Source: a virus
Virus record (IMG/VR): IMGVR_UViG_3300022911_000009
Coordinates: 1-41,852 of that record
DNA length: 41,852 nucleotides
Strand: one strand, 5' to 3'
Shown: positions 28,651 to 36,596 of the stretch, piece by piece
Layout of the letters: each line of letters begins with the position of its first letter
How positions within the stretch are numbered: position 1 is the stretch's first letter
Position numbers and translations under genes: made by a program
Notes under the pieces: generated by a model
Databases searched by the model: none
Told to the model about the DNA's origin: nothing
Seen by the model: the letters and a program-made list of their open reading frames with translations, nothing else

Positions 28651-29697
28651 ATGCCCAATATCAACACCCAGCAACAGTACCAGCAGGTACTGTCGATGGC
28701 GGTCGAAGACCGCTCGAGCGGCTACCAGGATCTCGTTTCCAATAACAACGCCTTGTTGGCGATCATGAAGCGCAAGGGTCTGTGGAAGACCTATTCGGGG
28801 CCGTACATCCGCGAGACATTGCAGGTCGGCAAGCAACTGTCGCAGTGGTACTCCGGCTACGACCAGCTGCTGAACCCGGCGATCGATCTGTTCAATGACG
28901 TGGTCTACTCACCGAAGATGGTGGTGGTGCCGATCATCCTGAGCATGCAGGAGATCCTCAACAACGAGGGCGAAGCGCAGCGCATCGATGTGCTTGAAGC
29001 ATATTTATCGGCCGCGGAGAACGCGCTGGAAGACGCCATGGACGCCGGCATCTATTCGGACGGCACCGCCAACGGCAACAAGCAGATCACCGGGCTGGCG
29101 ATGGCTATCCCGGCGCTGCCCAACACCGGCACCTACGCCACCATCGATCGCGCCATCACCCCGATGTGGCGCACTACGGCATGGGACGCCAGCAACCAGG
29201 CGGGGTCGACTACGCCGGGCATGCCGGCCGCACTGACCACGCAAGTTACCAAGGACAGCATCAGGCCGATGCTCAACTACATCATGACCAAGCAGTCCCG
29301 CGGTCGCGACTACGCAGATCTCTTGATCATGAGCCCCGAGCATTATGCGGCCTACGACGCGGCCACCGTGGCGATCCAGCGCCAGACCAGCAACACCTCG
29401 CTCGGTCAGCTCGGGTTCACCGCGCTGGAGTACATCGGCGGCGGCAAGCGGGCCGAGATCGTGCTCGACGGCGGCATCGGATCCAACATGCCGGCCAACA
29501 CCACGTTCGGCATCAACACCGACAGCCTGCGGCTGCGCTATCACCCGAACCGCAATTTCGACAAGCTGTTCGATGGTGACGGCCAAATGCCGATCGACAA
29601 GGACGCGGTCGCCCAGTTTATCGGGTGGATGGGCGAACTAACGATGGTCAATCCGATGTTCAACTGGCGTCTGTACGACAGCAACATCGCAGCGTGA
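28651..29697 (+). CDS. Major capsid protein
   Basis: The 348-residue protein follows the scaffold gene by 26 bases with GGAGAGG upstream. It contains MPNINTQQQYQQVLSMAVED, KRKGLWKTYSGPYIRETL, AGIYSDGTANGNKQITGLAM and DLLIMSPEHYAAYDAATVA, and ends FNWRLYDSNIAA. The pattern of an N-terminal arm, a central G-L-x-x-x-I segment and an M-S-P-E-x-x-x-x-Y motif matches HK97-fold capsid proteins of podoviruses and related phages. It forms the icosahedral shell. Two RNA hairpins follow the stop, which may protect or attenuate the highly expressed message. Confidence 0.92.
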   Translation: MPNINTQQQYQQVLSMAVEDRSSGYQDLVSNNNALLAIMKRKGLWKTYSGPYIRETLQVGKQLSQWYSGYDQLLNPAIDLFNDVVYSPKMVVVPIILSMQEILNNEGEAQRIDVLEAYLSAAENALEDAMDAGIYSDGTANGNKQITGLAMAIPALPNTGTYATIDRAITPMWRTTAWDASNQAGSTTPGMPAALTTQVTKDSIRPMLNYIMTKQSRGRDYADLLIMSPEHYAAYDAATVAIQRQTSNTSLGQLGFTALEYIGGGKRAEIVLDGGIGSNMPANTTFGINTDSLRLRYHPNRNFDKLFDGDGQMPIDKDAVAQFIGWMGELTMVNPMFNWRLYDSNIAA

Positions 29698-29702
29698 CAC
29701 CA

Positions 29703-29747
29703 ATCTCGACGCTCGTTCGCACCGAACATGGGAGCGGGCGTCGGGGT
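29703..29747 (+). promoter_or_regulatory. Stable RNA hairpin after the capsid gene
   Basis: About 11-15 bp of stem form between GACGCTCGTTC (29708-29718) and GAGCGGGCGTC (29732-29742), extended outwards to 29703 and 29747 with some G-U pairs. It starts six bases after the capsid stop and has no T-run, so it is more likely an mRNA-stabilising or partial termination structure than a full terminator. Confidence 0.55.
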
Positions 29748-29779
29748 GCAACTGGGGCCGTTGACGTGTAGGTACCACG

Positions 29780-29824
29780 CCTTCCTTCCACGAAGACGGC
29801 TCCAGCCATTTCACAGAAGGAAGG
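29780..29824 (+). promoter_or_regulatory. Hairpin that can hide the ribosome-binding site of the next gene
   Basis: CCTTCCTTC (29780-29788) is perfectly complementary to GAAGGAAGG (29816-29824), which contains the Shine-Dalgarno of the gene starting at 29832. Pairing would block initiation and lower the level of the connector gene relative to capsid. In the rest of 29698-29831 I see no gene. Confidence 0.5.
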
Positions 29825-29831
29825 ATCTACC

Positions 29832-30545
29832 ATGGCTATGCGCGACCCCGACGACACGCTCGTTGTTCTATTCCGGCACCAGGCCTTTGAGAACCCGGCC
29901 AAGTCAACGGAGGCCGGCCGGCCGATCTTCGACGACCTCGAGGTGTGCGAGATCCGCGCGCCCGGCTCCAAGGACGTCAAGATATTCAAGGCGACTGACG
30001 TAACGCGATGGGTCGATGACCCGGTCACCCGGCAGCAGCGTCAGGAGACGTATGCCGAGCGGTTTCGTTACCAGTACCAGCAATTCAAGCGCGACCTGGT
30101 GCAGACCAAGTCAGGCACGCCGCTCGAGCACGTCCCGTTCCTATCCGACGCGCGCCGCGCCGAACTGCGGGCGCAGAACGTCTACACCGTCGAGCAGCTC
30201 GCCGCGATCGAGGGCTCGGAGCTGAAGAACCTCGGCCCCAGCGGCCGCGAGTTCAAGAACCAGGCCGTGGCCTTCATTGCCGACAGTATGGCCAGCGCGC
30301 CGAACAAGCAGCTACTGCTCGAGCTCGAGGCGCTCAAGGCGCGCAACGCCATCCTCGAGGAAGACTTCCAGCACAAGAAATCGCGCGAGGAGGCCGAGGA
30401 GGGCGAGTTCGCCGGCATGGAGGCCGAGGAGCTGCGCGACTACATCAAGACCCACGCCGGCCAGGAGCCGATCGGCGCGAAGAACATGAACCGCAAAACC
30501 CTGATCCGCATGGCGATGAGCGTGCGGCCGGCCAAGGTGGCATGA
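29832..30545 (+). CDS. Capsid-adjacent structural/assembly protein (237 aa)
   Basis: The ATG lies eight bases after AAGGAAGG. The protein has DTLVVLFRHQAFENPAKSTE, GRPIFDDLEVCEIRAPGSK, YAERFRYQYQQFKRDL and GTPLEHVPFLSDARRAELRA, with a Glu/Lys-rich helix at 157-200 and a basic end. The block A-G-R-P-I-F, Y-A-x-R-F-x-x-Q-Y and G-T-P-L-E recurs in genes next to podovirus capsid genes. It contains a helix-hairpin-helix-like segment (YTVEQLAAIEGSELKNLG). Its exact role (head completion or capsid cofactor) is not known. Confidence 0.7.
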   Translation: MAMRDPDDTLVVLFRHQAFENPAKSTEAGRPIFDDLEVCEIRAPGSKDVKIFKATDVTRWVDDPVTRQQRQETYAERFRYQYQQFKRDLVQTKSGTPLEHVPFLSDARRAELRAQNVYTVEQLAAIEGSELKNLGPSGREFKNQAVAFIADSMASAPNKQLLLELEALKARNAILEEDFQHKKSREEAEEGEFAGMEAEELRDYIKTHAGQEPIGAKNMNRKTLIRMAMSVRPAKVA

Positions 30546-30546
30546 C

Positions 30547-31371
30547 ATGACGCTGCTGTCGGTGGTGAAGGACGTATGCGCGGCGGTTGGCGTGATCCAG
30601 CCGGTGTCCATATTCTCCGGCATCACCGGCAACCGCACCATGCAGGAGATGCTGTCGCTGGCCAACGAGATGGCGCAGCGCATCGCCTACGACGGCCGCG
30701 ACTGGACCAAGCTGCGCGCCACCGCAGTGATGACCGGCGACGGCGTGCTGACGGACGAGGGCTGGGTCGGCACCACTGCCTTCAGCCTGCCGGCCAACTA
30801 CAAGCGCATGCTGCTGAACTCGAATGTGTGGCGCTCCACCTCGTCACAGACGCCGATGCGGTTCATATCCGACACCGAGGAGTGGATGCACCGGCGCGCC
30901 GGCTGGAGCGACGACAGCTCGGGCGAGTGGACCATGTACGGCGGTAAAATTCATATCTACCCCGTGATGTCAGCCTTTGTGCCGGCCGTGCCTGCGGTGC
31001 CGGAGGATATCGGCCCGCCCTATGTGCCGGCGCAGCCGGCGCGACCGGCCGTGGCGGCTACTACTGCTTACTTCGCCTACCTCGACAAAAACTGCATCGA
31101 CCTGGCGGGCGGCGGCCGCGGCGACGTGTTTCAGACCGACCTCGACACCTTCACGCTGGATGAGCGCGTGCTCAAGCTCGGCATGATTGCGCAATGGAAG
31201 GCACAGAAGGGCTCGCCCTACGCCGAGGACATGGGGACGTTCGGCGACGCGCTGACCATGGCGTCGGGGCATGACAGCCCGGCACCGATCATCATCGGCC
31301 GCGGCACGCGCGGCGGCCGCGTCGCGATCCCGACCCAGACCCTCTACTTCCCTGGCGGCGGTACGCCATGA
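30547..31371 (+). CDS. Head-tail adaptor / tail tubular protein A-like
   Basis: The 274-residue protein starts MTLLSVVKDVCAAVGVIQP and contains RTMQEMLSLANEMAQRIAYD, RDWTKLRATAVMTGDG, FSLPANYKRMLLNSNVW and GEWTMYGGKIHIYPVM. An N-terminal helix pair, then a F-x-L-P-x-D/N-Y-x-R motif and a strand-rich middle, matches the gp11/gp4-type adaptor that sits under the portal in podoviruses. It lies two genes after capsid and just before the tail-tube protein, with an ATGA overlap. Function as the first tail ring is inferred. Confidence 0.75.
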   Translation: MTLLSVVKDVCAAVGVIQPVSIFSGITGNRTMQEMLSLANEMAQRIAYDGRDWTKLRATAVMTGDGVLTDEGWVGTTAFSLPANYKRMLLNSNVWRSTSSQTPMRFISDTEEWMHRRAGWSDDSSGEWTMYGGKIHIYPVMSAFVPAVPAVPEDIGPPYVPAQPARPAVAATTAYFAYLDKNCIDLAGGGRGDVFQTDLDTFTLDERVLKLGMIAQWKAQKGSPYAEDMGTFGDALTMASGHDSPAPIIIGRGTRGGRVAIPTQTLYFPGGGTP

Positions 31372-33050
31372 GTTCACATCAAGCCTTCAAGCGGGTGGCC
31401 GTGCCGGCGCAGATGGCGCAGAAGCTGGAGACTGTGACCATCCCGGCACCGACCCGCGGCCTGATCCTGAGCGAGAGCGAGGCCTTCATGCAGCCTGGCG
31501 CGGCGCTGGTTTGCGATAACTGGAAGCCGACCATGCGCGGCCTGTCGCTGCGCGGCGGCTGCCGGAAATGGTGCGACCTGCACCCAGGGCTGGCGCTGGA
31601 CGACCCGCTGCGCCTGCCGGTTATTTCAACCTTCAACTACGCCAGCGGCATCAATCACCAGATGTTCGCCGCCGACGAGACCAAGGTCTACAACGTCACC
31701 GCCAGCCTACCGACGACGGTCGCGAGCGGGCGAACGTCGGGCAATTACGCGGCGTCGCAGATGGCCAACCAGGGCGGCGACTGGCTGATCGCGGTCAATG
31801 ACGCCGGCAATCCGCCGCTGCGCTATGACGGCGTATCGTGGGAGGTGCTGACATCAGGCTATGTGCCGCCGGGCGGCAAGCCGTCGACGATCGACGTCGA
31901 CCTGACCAAGTACCCCGGCGCGCGCGTCGATGGTGGTCAGAACCTGTCCTACGTCTGCAAGTATCGAAATCGTTTGTTCTTCATCGAGCTCAACTCGATG
32001 AATGCTTGGTACCTGCCGCTCAATTCGGTCGGCGGCAATCTGGAATACATCCCGCTGTCGGGTGCCGCAACCAAAGGTGGGAAGCTACTTTTTTGTGCAA
32101 CCTGGAGTTTAGATGCCGGCGATGGCATAGACGACAAGCTCGTATTTTGCACCGATCTCGGAGAGCTGATCATCTTCACCGGCGGCGACCCCGGCAACTC
32201 TGCCAATTGGCGGCAGGAGGGTCGCTACGAGATGAGCGCGCCGATGGGGATGAATGCCCACATCCTGGTCGGCGGCGACCTGATGATCGCCACCGTCGAC
32301 GGCATCCTGCCGACCTCCGCTGCCATCACCAAGGGCCGCGTCGAACTCGAGCTGGCCTCGATCACTCGCAACATCAAGCCGATGTGGCGCGAGGAGGTGC
32401 TGCTCAAGCGAGAGTGGCCGTGGACCATGTGTAAATGGGACGAATACGGCGGCATGTTCGTGAGCTGGCCTGGCGGTGCGCCAGGCAAGCGACTGTGCGC
32501 CGTCGTCAACCAGGCCACCGGGGCGTGGGCGCGGTTTACCGGTTGGGACGCGACCTGCTTCGTCAAGCTGCGCGAGCAGATGTATTTCGGTACGCAAGAC
32601 GGCCGCATCATGGAGGCCGACCGCACCGGCTACGACGACGGCGCGGTCTATGTCGCGACGATGGTCGGCGGATGGGAAATGTTTTCGTCGCCGTCGCAAA
32701 CCATCACCTGGCGGCAGTCGCGCGCCATCTTCGCGGCGAGGCCGAACGAGCCATTCATTCCGCAGATCTCGGCGACCACCGACTACGTCATCGACATACC
32801 AACGCCGCCGCCGGCCGGCGTCGACCCTGGCGTAACAGACCTATGGGACGAGGGGCTATGGGACGCCGGCAAGTGGGACAACGGCGTGACGCCGGTCATC
32901 AGCGCCCGCAACACCGGGTGGATTTCGATCGGCTCCACCGGCTTCACTCACGCGCCGATCGTGCAGATAACCGTGGCGCAGGCGGTGCGACCGGTGGTGG
33001 ACCTTATCAGCATCACGGCGACCTACGAGCGCAGCGGGATCAACGTCTAG
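31368..33050 (+). CDS. Tail tube/nozzle protein (tail tubular protein B-like)
   Basis: The 560-residue protein has the repeated blade-like beta pattern of podovirus tail nozzles: APTRGLILSESEAFMQPGAA, CDNWKPTMRGLSLRGGC, NRLFFIELNSMNAWYLPL and SAPMGMNAHILVGGDLMIAT, then VNQATGAWARFTGWD and FGTQDGRIMEADRTGYDD. Sequences with A-L-V-x-D-N-W-x-P near the start and W-Y-L-P-L-x-x-x-x-G in the middle recur in such proteins (P22 gp10/T7 gp12 class). It would extend the portal-adaptor channel. The start overlaps the adaptor stop, and the order adaptor then nozzle fits. Confidence 0.8.
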   Translation: MSSHQAFKRVAVPAQMAQKLETVTIPAPTRGLILSESEAFMQPGAALVCDNWKPTMRGLSLRGGCRKWCDLHPGLALDDPLRLPVISTFNYASGINHQMFAADETKVYNVTASLPTTVASGRTSGNYAASQMANQGGDWLIAVNDAGNPPLRYDGVSWEVLTSGYVPPGGKPSTIDVDLTKYPGARVDGGQNLSYVCKYRNRLFFIELNSMNAWYLPLNSVGGNLEYIPLSGAATKGGKLLFCATWSLDAGDGIDDKLVFCTDLGELIIFTGGDPGNSANWRQEGRYEMSAPMGMNAHILVGGDLMIATVDGILPTSAAITKGRVELELASITRNIKPMWREEVLLKREWPWTMCKWDEYGGMFVSWPGGAPGKRLCAVVNQATGAWARFTGWDATCFVKLREQMYFGTQDGRIMEADRTGYDDGAVYVATMVGGWEMFSSPSQTITWRQSRAIFAARPNEPFIPQISATTDYVIDIPTPPPAGVDPGVTDLWDEGLWDAGKWDNGVTPVISARNTGWISIGSTGFTHAPIVQITVAQAVRPVVDLISITATYERSGINV

Positions 33051-33060
33051 GGAGAGCAAA

Positions 33061-34281
33061 ATGTCATTCATGGACGTGACCGGCGGCGGGCCGATGTCGA
33101 TCGGCTACAACAACATGCTCGCGCAAAATCAAGTCAACCAGTTCAACCAGAGCATGGCGAACTCGGCGGCGCAGAACAACGCCGCGATAGCGGCGGCCAA
33201 CTCCTATAACCCGTGGGCCAACAGTGGCGGCGGCTTCGGCCAGCAGACCGCCGACTACTCGGCGCTGGGCGCGGCCTACGGCCGGCAGGTCGGGCAGGCG
33301 GCGGCCCCCGGCACCTACAGCCCCGGCAATGCTGGGGGCCTTAGCTCTTTCAGCGGCATGCCCCTCGGTGCCGGCGGCAGCAAGGGTTTTGCCCCGCCGG
33401 ATAGCGGCGATTACCAGACGCATGACGCCTGGGCGCAGGCTTACGACGCCTACATGGGCGGCACTTGGTCTCCATTTTCCGACCAGCCGCAGCCATCGCT
33501 GCCGAGTGGCGGCAGCGCCGCCACCGACTACTACGGCAGCCAGCTCACCAACCCCAACAGCAACGCCTTCCAGGGCGGCGGCTGGCAGCCCACGCCGCAG
33601 GTGCCGACGCCGCAGCCGAGGCCGCCGACCGCCGACCTGAACCCCGGCGCGGCGATCCCGTCAGGCTGGGGCGGCTACGGCGGTATCGGCAGCGATGCGA
33701 GATACGGCGGCGGCAGCAGCAAGACCGGTTTTGCCCCGCCGGATAGCGGCAACTACCAGACGCATGACGCCTGGGCGCAGGCTTACGACGCCTACATGGG
33801 CGGCACTTGGTCTCCATTTTCCGACCAGCCGCAGCCTGGCGGCGGCGGGGCGTGGGACACCACTGACATATACGGCCGACCTAATCTGCCGCCAGCGGGC
33901 CAAAGCTGGGCGCAGACCCTGTCGGATCAAGGTGCCAGCAACGCCGGCGGGGGAGCCTGGAGCAGGGTCGATCAATTCGGACGGCCTTACCAGCCGCCGG
34001 CGCAGCAGGCGCAGTCGCCCGCCTACCCGATGGCCGGCGGTGGCGCACTGCCCGACTACAACGGCGACATGTGGGGTGGCCGCGACGCCATCGCCCAGTC
34101 GATGCTGTGGCAGCAGCAGAACCCGATCATACAGGGCGGCGGGCTCAACCAGATGTTCGGTTTCGGCGGTAAGGCCGACCCCAGCGCGGGCTACTTCACT
34201 ACCGGCGTCGAGGGTGCGGGCATCGGCGGCTGGGGTGCCAGTTACTATGACCCCGGCACCCACAGCGCGGCGGGGGGATAA
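33061..34281 (+). CDS. Gly/Gln-rich virion protein with internal 114-residue-period duplication
   Basis: The 406-residue protein is low-complexity (Gly, Pro, Gln, Ser, Asn). Residues about 109-145 and 223-259 are nearly identical (GFAPPDSG(D/N)YQTHDAWAQ followed by AYDAYMGGTWSPFSDQ). The C-terminus (DMWGGRDAIAQSMLWQQQ, GAGIGGWGASYYDPG) is likewise Gly-rich. A GGAG lies before the ATG. It sits between the tail nozzle and a GNAT-like protein, in the zone where podoviruses encode proteins injected with the DNA. No fold is recognised. Confidence 0.7.
   Translation: MSFMDVTGGGPMSIGYNNMLAQNQVNQFNQSMANSAAQNNAAIAAANSYNPWANSGGGFGQQTADYSALGAAYGRQVGQAAAPGTYSPGNAGGLSSFSGMPLGAGGSKGFAPPDSGDYQTHDAWAQAYDAYMGGTWSPFSDQPQPSLPSGGSAATDYYGSQLTNPNSNAFQGGGWQPTPQVPTPQPRPPTADLNPGAAIPSGWGGYGGIGSDARYGGGSSKTGFAPPDSGNYQTHDAWAQAYDAYMGGTWSPFSDQPQPGGGGAWDTTDIYGRPNLPPAGQSWAQTLSDQGASNAGGGAWSRVDQFGRPYQPPAQQAQSPAYPMAGGGALPDYNGDMWGGRDAIAQSMLWQQQNPIIQGGGLNQMFGFGGKADPSAGYFTTGVEGAGIGGWGASYYDPGTHSAAGG
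33385..33494 (+). repeat. 110-bp direct repeat, copy 1
   Basis: This segment matches 33727-33836 with two mismatches (GAT versus AAC within one codon triplet), at an offset of 342 bases, which is exactly 114 codons. Both copies lie in frame in the same gene, and only one Asp to Asn change results. Confidence 0.9.
33727..33836 (+). repeat. 110-bp direct repeat, copy 2
   Basis: This is the second copy of the duplicated segment, with a 232-bp spacer between copies that encodes unique sequence. Near identity at silent positions suggests recent duplication or gene conversion. Confidence 0.9.
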
Positions 34282-34758
34282 ATGATCGACTACGTCTACG
34301 GCCACGATCAGGTTGTCGCGCAGTTTGTGGCGTCGATGATCCCGCATTGCCGGCGGGGCTTCGGCCCCAACGTCAAGACGATCGGCGTGGTCGAGGGCGG
34401 CCTGCTGCTGGCTGGGCTGGTCTACCACAACTGGGATCCCGACGCCGGGGTCATCGAGATCTCCGGCGCGGCGCTGCCGGGTCACTTCTGGCTGACGCGC
34501 GAGACCATCCGGCACATGTACCAGTACCCGTTCTTCGTCTGCGGCTGCCAGATGGTGGCGCAGCGGACACCGGCCGACGACGAGCGGCTGCTCTACGCCC
34601 TGGCCCGCTACGACTACGCCTTCAGCAAAGTCCCGAGGTTGTTCGGCCGCGACCGCGACGGCGTGGTATGCACGCTGACCCGCGAGGCGTGGGAAAACAA
34701 CCGGTTCAACAAGCGCCTCCGGCACCATATCCCCGAACAACTCAGCGAGGCGGCGTAA
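34282..34758 (+). CDS. GNAT-like acetyltransferase-fold late protein
   Basis: The 158-residue protein starts one base after the previous stop. It contains FGPNVKTIGVVEGGLLLAGL followed by V-Y-H-N-W-D-P, VIEISGAA, HFWLTRETIRHMYQYPF and FSKVPRLFGRDRDG. A strand with V-V-E-x-G-x-L-x-A-G-L-V-Y, then I-E-I-S-G-A, then W-L-T-R-E and a helix-strand end is a pattern of phage proteins assigned to the GNAT fold and found among virion or ejected proteins. A clear acetyl-CoA R/Q-x-x-G-x-G/A motif is not obvious, so activity is uncertain. Confidence 0.65.
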   Translation: MIDYVYGHDQVVAQFVASMIPHCRRGFGPNVKTIGVVEGGLLLAGLVYHNWDPDAGVIEISGAALPGHFWLTRETIRHMYQYPFFVCGCQMVAQRTPADDERLLYALARYDYAFSKVPRLFGRDRDGVVCTLTREAWENNRFNKRLRHHIPEQLSEAA

Positions 34759-35078
34759 TGCCCAGCCAGTATCCCCCCAACGTCAATGGCCAGCGCAATG
34801 CCATCGCCTCGGCCCTGATGAACATCGCGCAGCCGCCGCCGCAGGTACAGATGCCGCAGCCGCCGCAGATGCCGCAACAACCACCAATGCCGCAGCAGGG
34901 ACCGCCGCAGGGCGCGCCGATCGGCAACTCGATGCCGCCGCAGGCCCCGCCGATGGGCGCGCCGCCGATGCCGCAGCAGGCCCCGCCGATGACGGCACCG
35001 CCAATGCCGCAACAATCGCCACAGCCGCAACAGCCGCAACCCCAGATGCCGCCGCAGGGCATGCCGCCGAGGATGTAG
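34758..35078 (+). CDS. Proline/glutamine/methionine-rich repeat protein
   Basis: The ATG at 34758 shares a base with the preceding stop (TAATG). After a short start (MPSQYPPNVNGQRNAIASAL), nearly all of the 106 residues are M-P-Q-Q, P-P-M and P-Q repeats, so the protein is disordered. It may be a flexible spacer in the virion core or a chaperone-like partner. It starts precisely at an overlap and is followed by a gene three bases later, which supports real coding. No family is recognised. Confidence 0.65.
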   Translation: MPSQYPPNVNGQRNAIASALMNIAQPPPQVQMPQPPQMPQQPPMPQQGPPQGAPIGNSMPPQAPPMGAPPMPQQAPPMTAPPMPQQSPQPQQPQPQMPPQGMPPRM

Positions 35079-35081
35079 ACT

Positions 35082-36596
35082 ATGGGCAAACCCGACGCAC
35101 CGACACCGCCCGACCCGATGCGGACTGCGGCCGCGCAGACCGGCACCAACGTCTCGACGGGGGTCGCGAACGCATTCCTGAACAACGTCAACCAGAACAC
35201 GCCGGATGGCTCACTGAGCTACGACGTCACCGGCACCCACCAGTGGACTGACCCGTCGACCGGCACGTCCTACCAGATCCCGCGGTTCACCTCGACGCAG
35301 ACGCTGTCGTCGGCGGGGCAGGCGCTCAAGAACACCACCGACCAGACCAAGCAGAGCCTGGCCGAGACCGGTCTCTCGCAGACGCAGAAGATCGGCGGGC
35401 TGCTCAACACGCCGTTCAATCCCTCCACCGGCGCGCCGGCGGCGGGCACCGCCGAGGGCATCATGGGCGTGCCGGCGGCGTCGACGTCCTACGACGCCGG
35501 CGGCCAGATCCAGATGGGGCTCGGCGACTACGGCCAGCAGCAGTCGACGTTCGGTGAGGCCGGCGACATCACCCGCTCCTACGGGCCGGCAGACAACTAC
35601 AGCGCCGATCGGCAGCGCGTCGAAGACAGCCTGATGGCGCGGATCAATCCGCAATTGCAGCGCGAGCGCAGCAACATCGAGCAGCGCCTGGCCGACCAGG
35701 GCATTCGCTACGGCAGCCAAGCCTACACCTCGGCGATGGACGACTATAACCGGCAGGCCACCGACACCCGGTTCGGCGCGATCGGGCAGGCCGGCCAGGA
35801 ACAGGCCCGCATGAACGACATGGCCGCCAAGCAGGCCGGCTTCCAAAACGCGGCCCAGCAGCAGGCCTACCAGCAGGCGCAGGGCCGTGGCCAGTTCGCC
35901 AATGAGGCGCAATCACAGAACTACCAGCAGGCCCTCGGCGCGGGTTCGTTTGCCAATCAGGCGCAAGGCCAGGCCAACTCGCAGAACGCCGCCGCGGCCG
36001 GCTTCAACAATGCCGGCCTGGCGCAGCAATTGGCGCAGCAGCAGTCGGGCTTCAATGCGCAGAACTCACAGCGCAATCAGTACATGCAGGAGCAGTATCA
36101 ACAGCGCAACCAGCCGCTGAACGAGATCAACGCGCTGATGTCGGGGTCGCAGGTACAGCAACCCAATTGGCTGAACTCGCCGACGTCGCAGATAGCGACG
36201 ACCGATTTCGCCGGCATCATGAACCAGAACTTCAACCAACAGAGCCAGAACTATCAGACCGCCAACCAAAACTGGCAGCAGACGATGGGCGGCCTGCTCG
36301 GGATGGGTGCCGGCCTGATCCGGTCGGATCGGCGCGCCAAGGAAGACATCACGCCACTCGGCTCGGTGATGACCACCAACGAGAACGATCGGCCGAAGAT
36401 GGCGAGCGTGTTCGGCACCCGCGAGGAGCTGCCGATCTACGAGTATTCCTATAAGGACGACCCGGCCGGCACCAAGCATATTGGCCCGATGGCGCAGGAC
36501 GTTGAGAAGGTCGACAAGAAGGCAGTCAAGACCATTGGTGGCGTCAAGCATATCGACCCGCGCCGGGTGATGGGCAACATTATGAGGGCCGCGTGA
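35082..36596 (+). CDS. Internal/tail protein with C-terminal S74 intramolecular chaperone domain
   Basis: The 504-residue protein has a Thr/Ser/Gln-rich first part and a helical middle (LMARINPQLQRERSNIEQRL, DDYNRQATDTRFGAIGQAGQ) typical of phage tail proteins. A long Gln/Asn/Ala-rich segment follows (about 240-400). Residues about 416-504 begin SDRRAKEDI and include ELPIYEYSYKDDP, HIGPMAQDVEKVDKKAVKT and IDPRRVMGN, which is the peptidase S74 (endosialidase-type) chaperone. These domains trimerise the upstream fibre and then usually cut themselves off before the first Ser. Here the domain is fused to a Gln-rich protein rather than to a plain fibre. The stop overlaps the next ATG. Confidence 0.8.
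   Translation: MGKPDAPTPPDPMRTAAAQTGTNVSTGVANAFLNNVNQNTPDGSLSYDVTGTHQWTDPSTGTSYQIPRFTSTQTLSSAGQALKNTTDQTKQSLAETGLSQTQKIGGLLNTPFNPSTGAPAAGTAEGIMGVPAASTSYDAGGQIQMGLGDYGQQQSTFGEAGDITRSYGPADNYSADRQRVEDSLMARINPQLQRERSNIEQRLADQGIRYGSQAYTSAMDDYNRQATDTRFGAIGQAGQEQARMNDMAAKQAGFQNAAQQQAYQQAQGRGQFANEAQSQNYQQALGAGSFANQAQGQANSQNAAAAGFNNAGLAQQLAQQQSGFNAQNSQRNQYMQEQYQQRNQPLNEINALMSGSQVQQPNWLNSPTSQIATTDFAGIMNQNFNQQSQNYQTANQNWQQTMGGLLGMGAGLIRSDRRAKEDITPLGSVMTTNENDRPKMASVFGTREELPIYEYSYKDDPAGTKHIGPMAQDVEKVDKKAVKTIGGVKHIDPRRVMGNIMRAA

Noticed and set aside
33661-34740. Minus-strand frame of 359 codons
   Set aside because: It spans two well-supported plus-strand genes and has no domain of its own.
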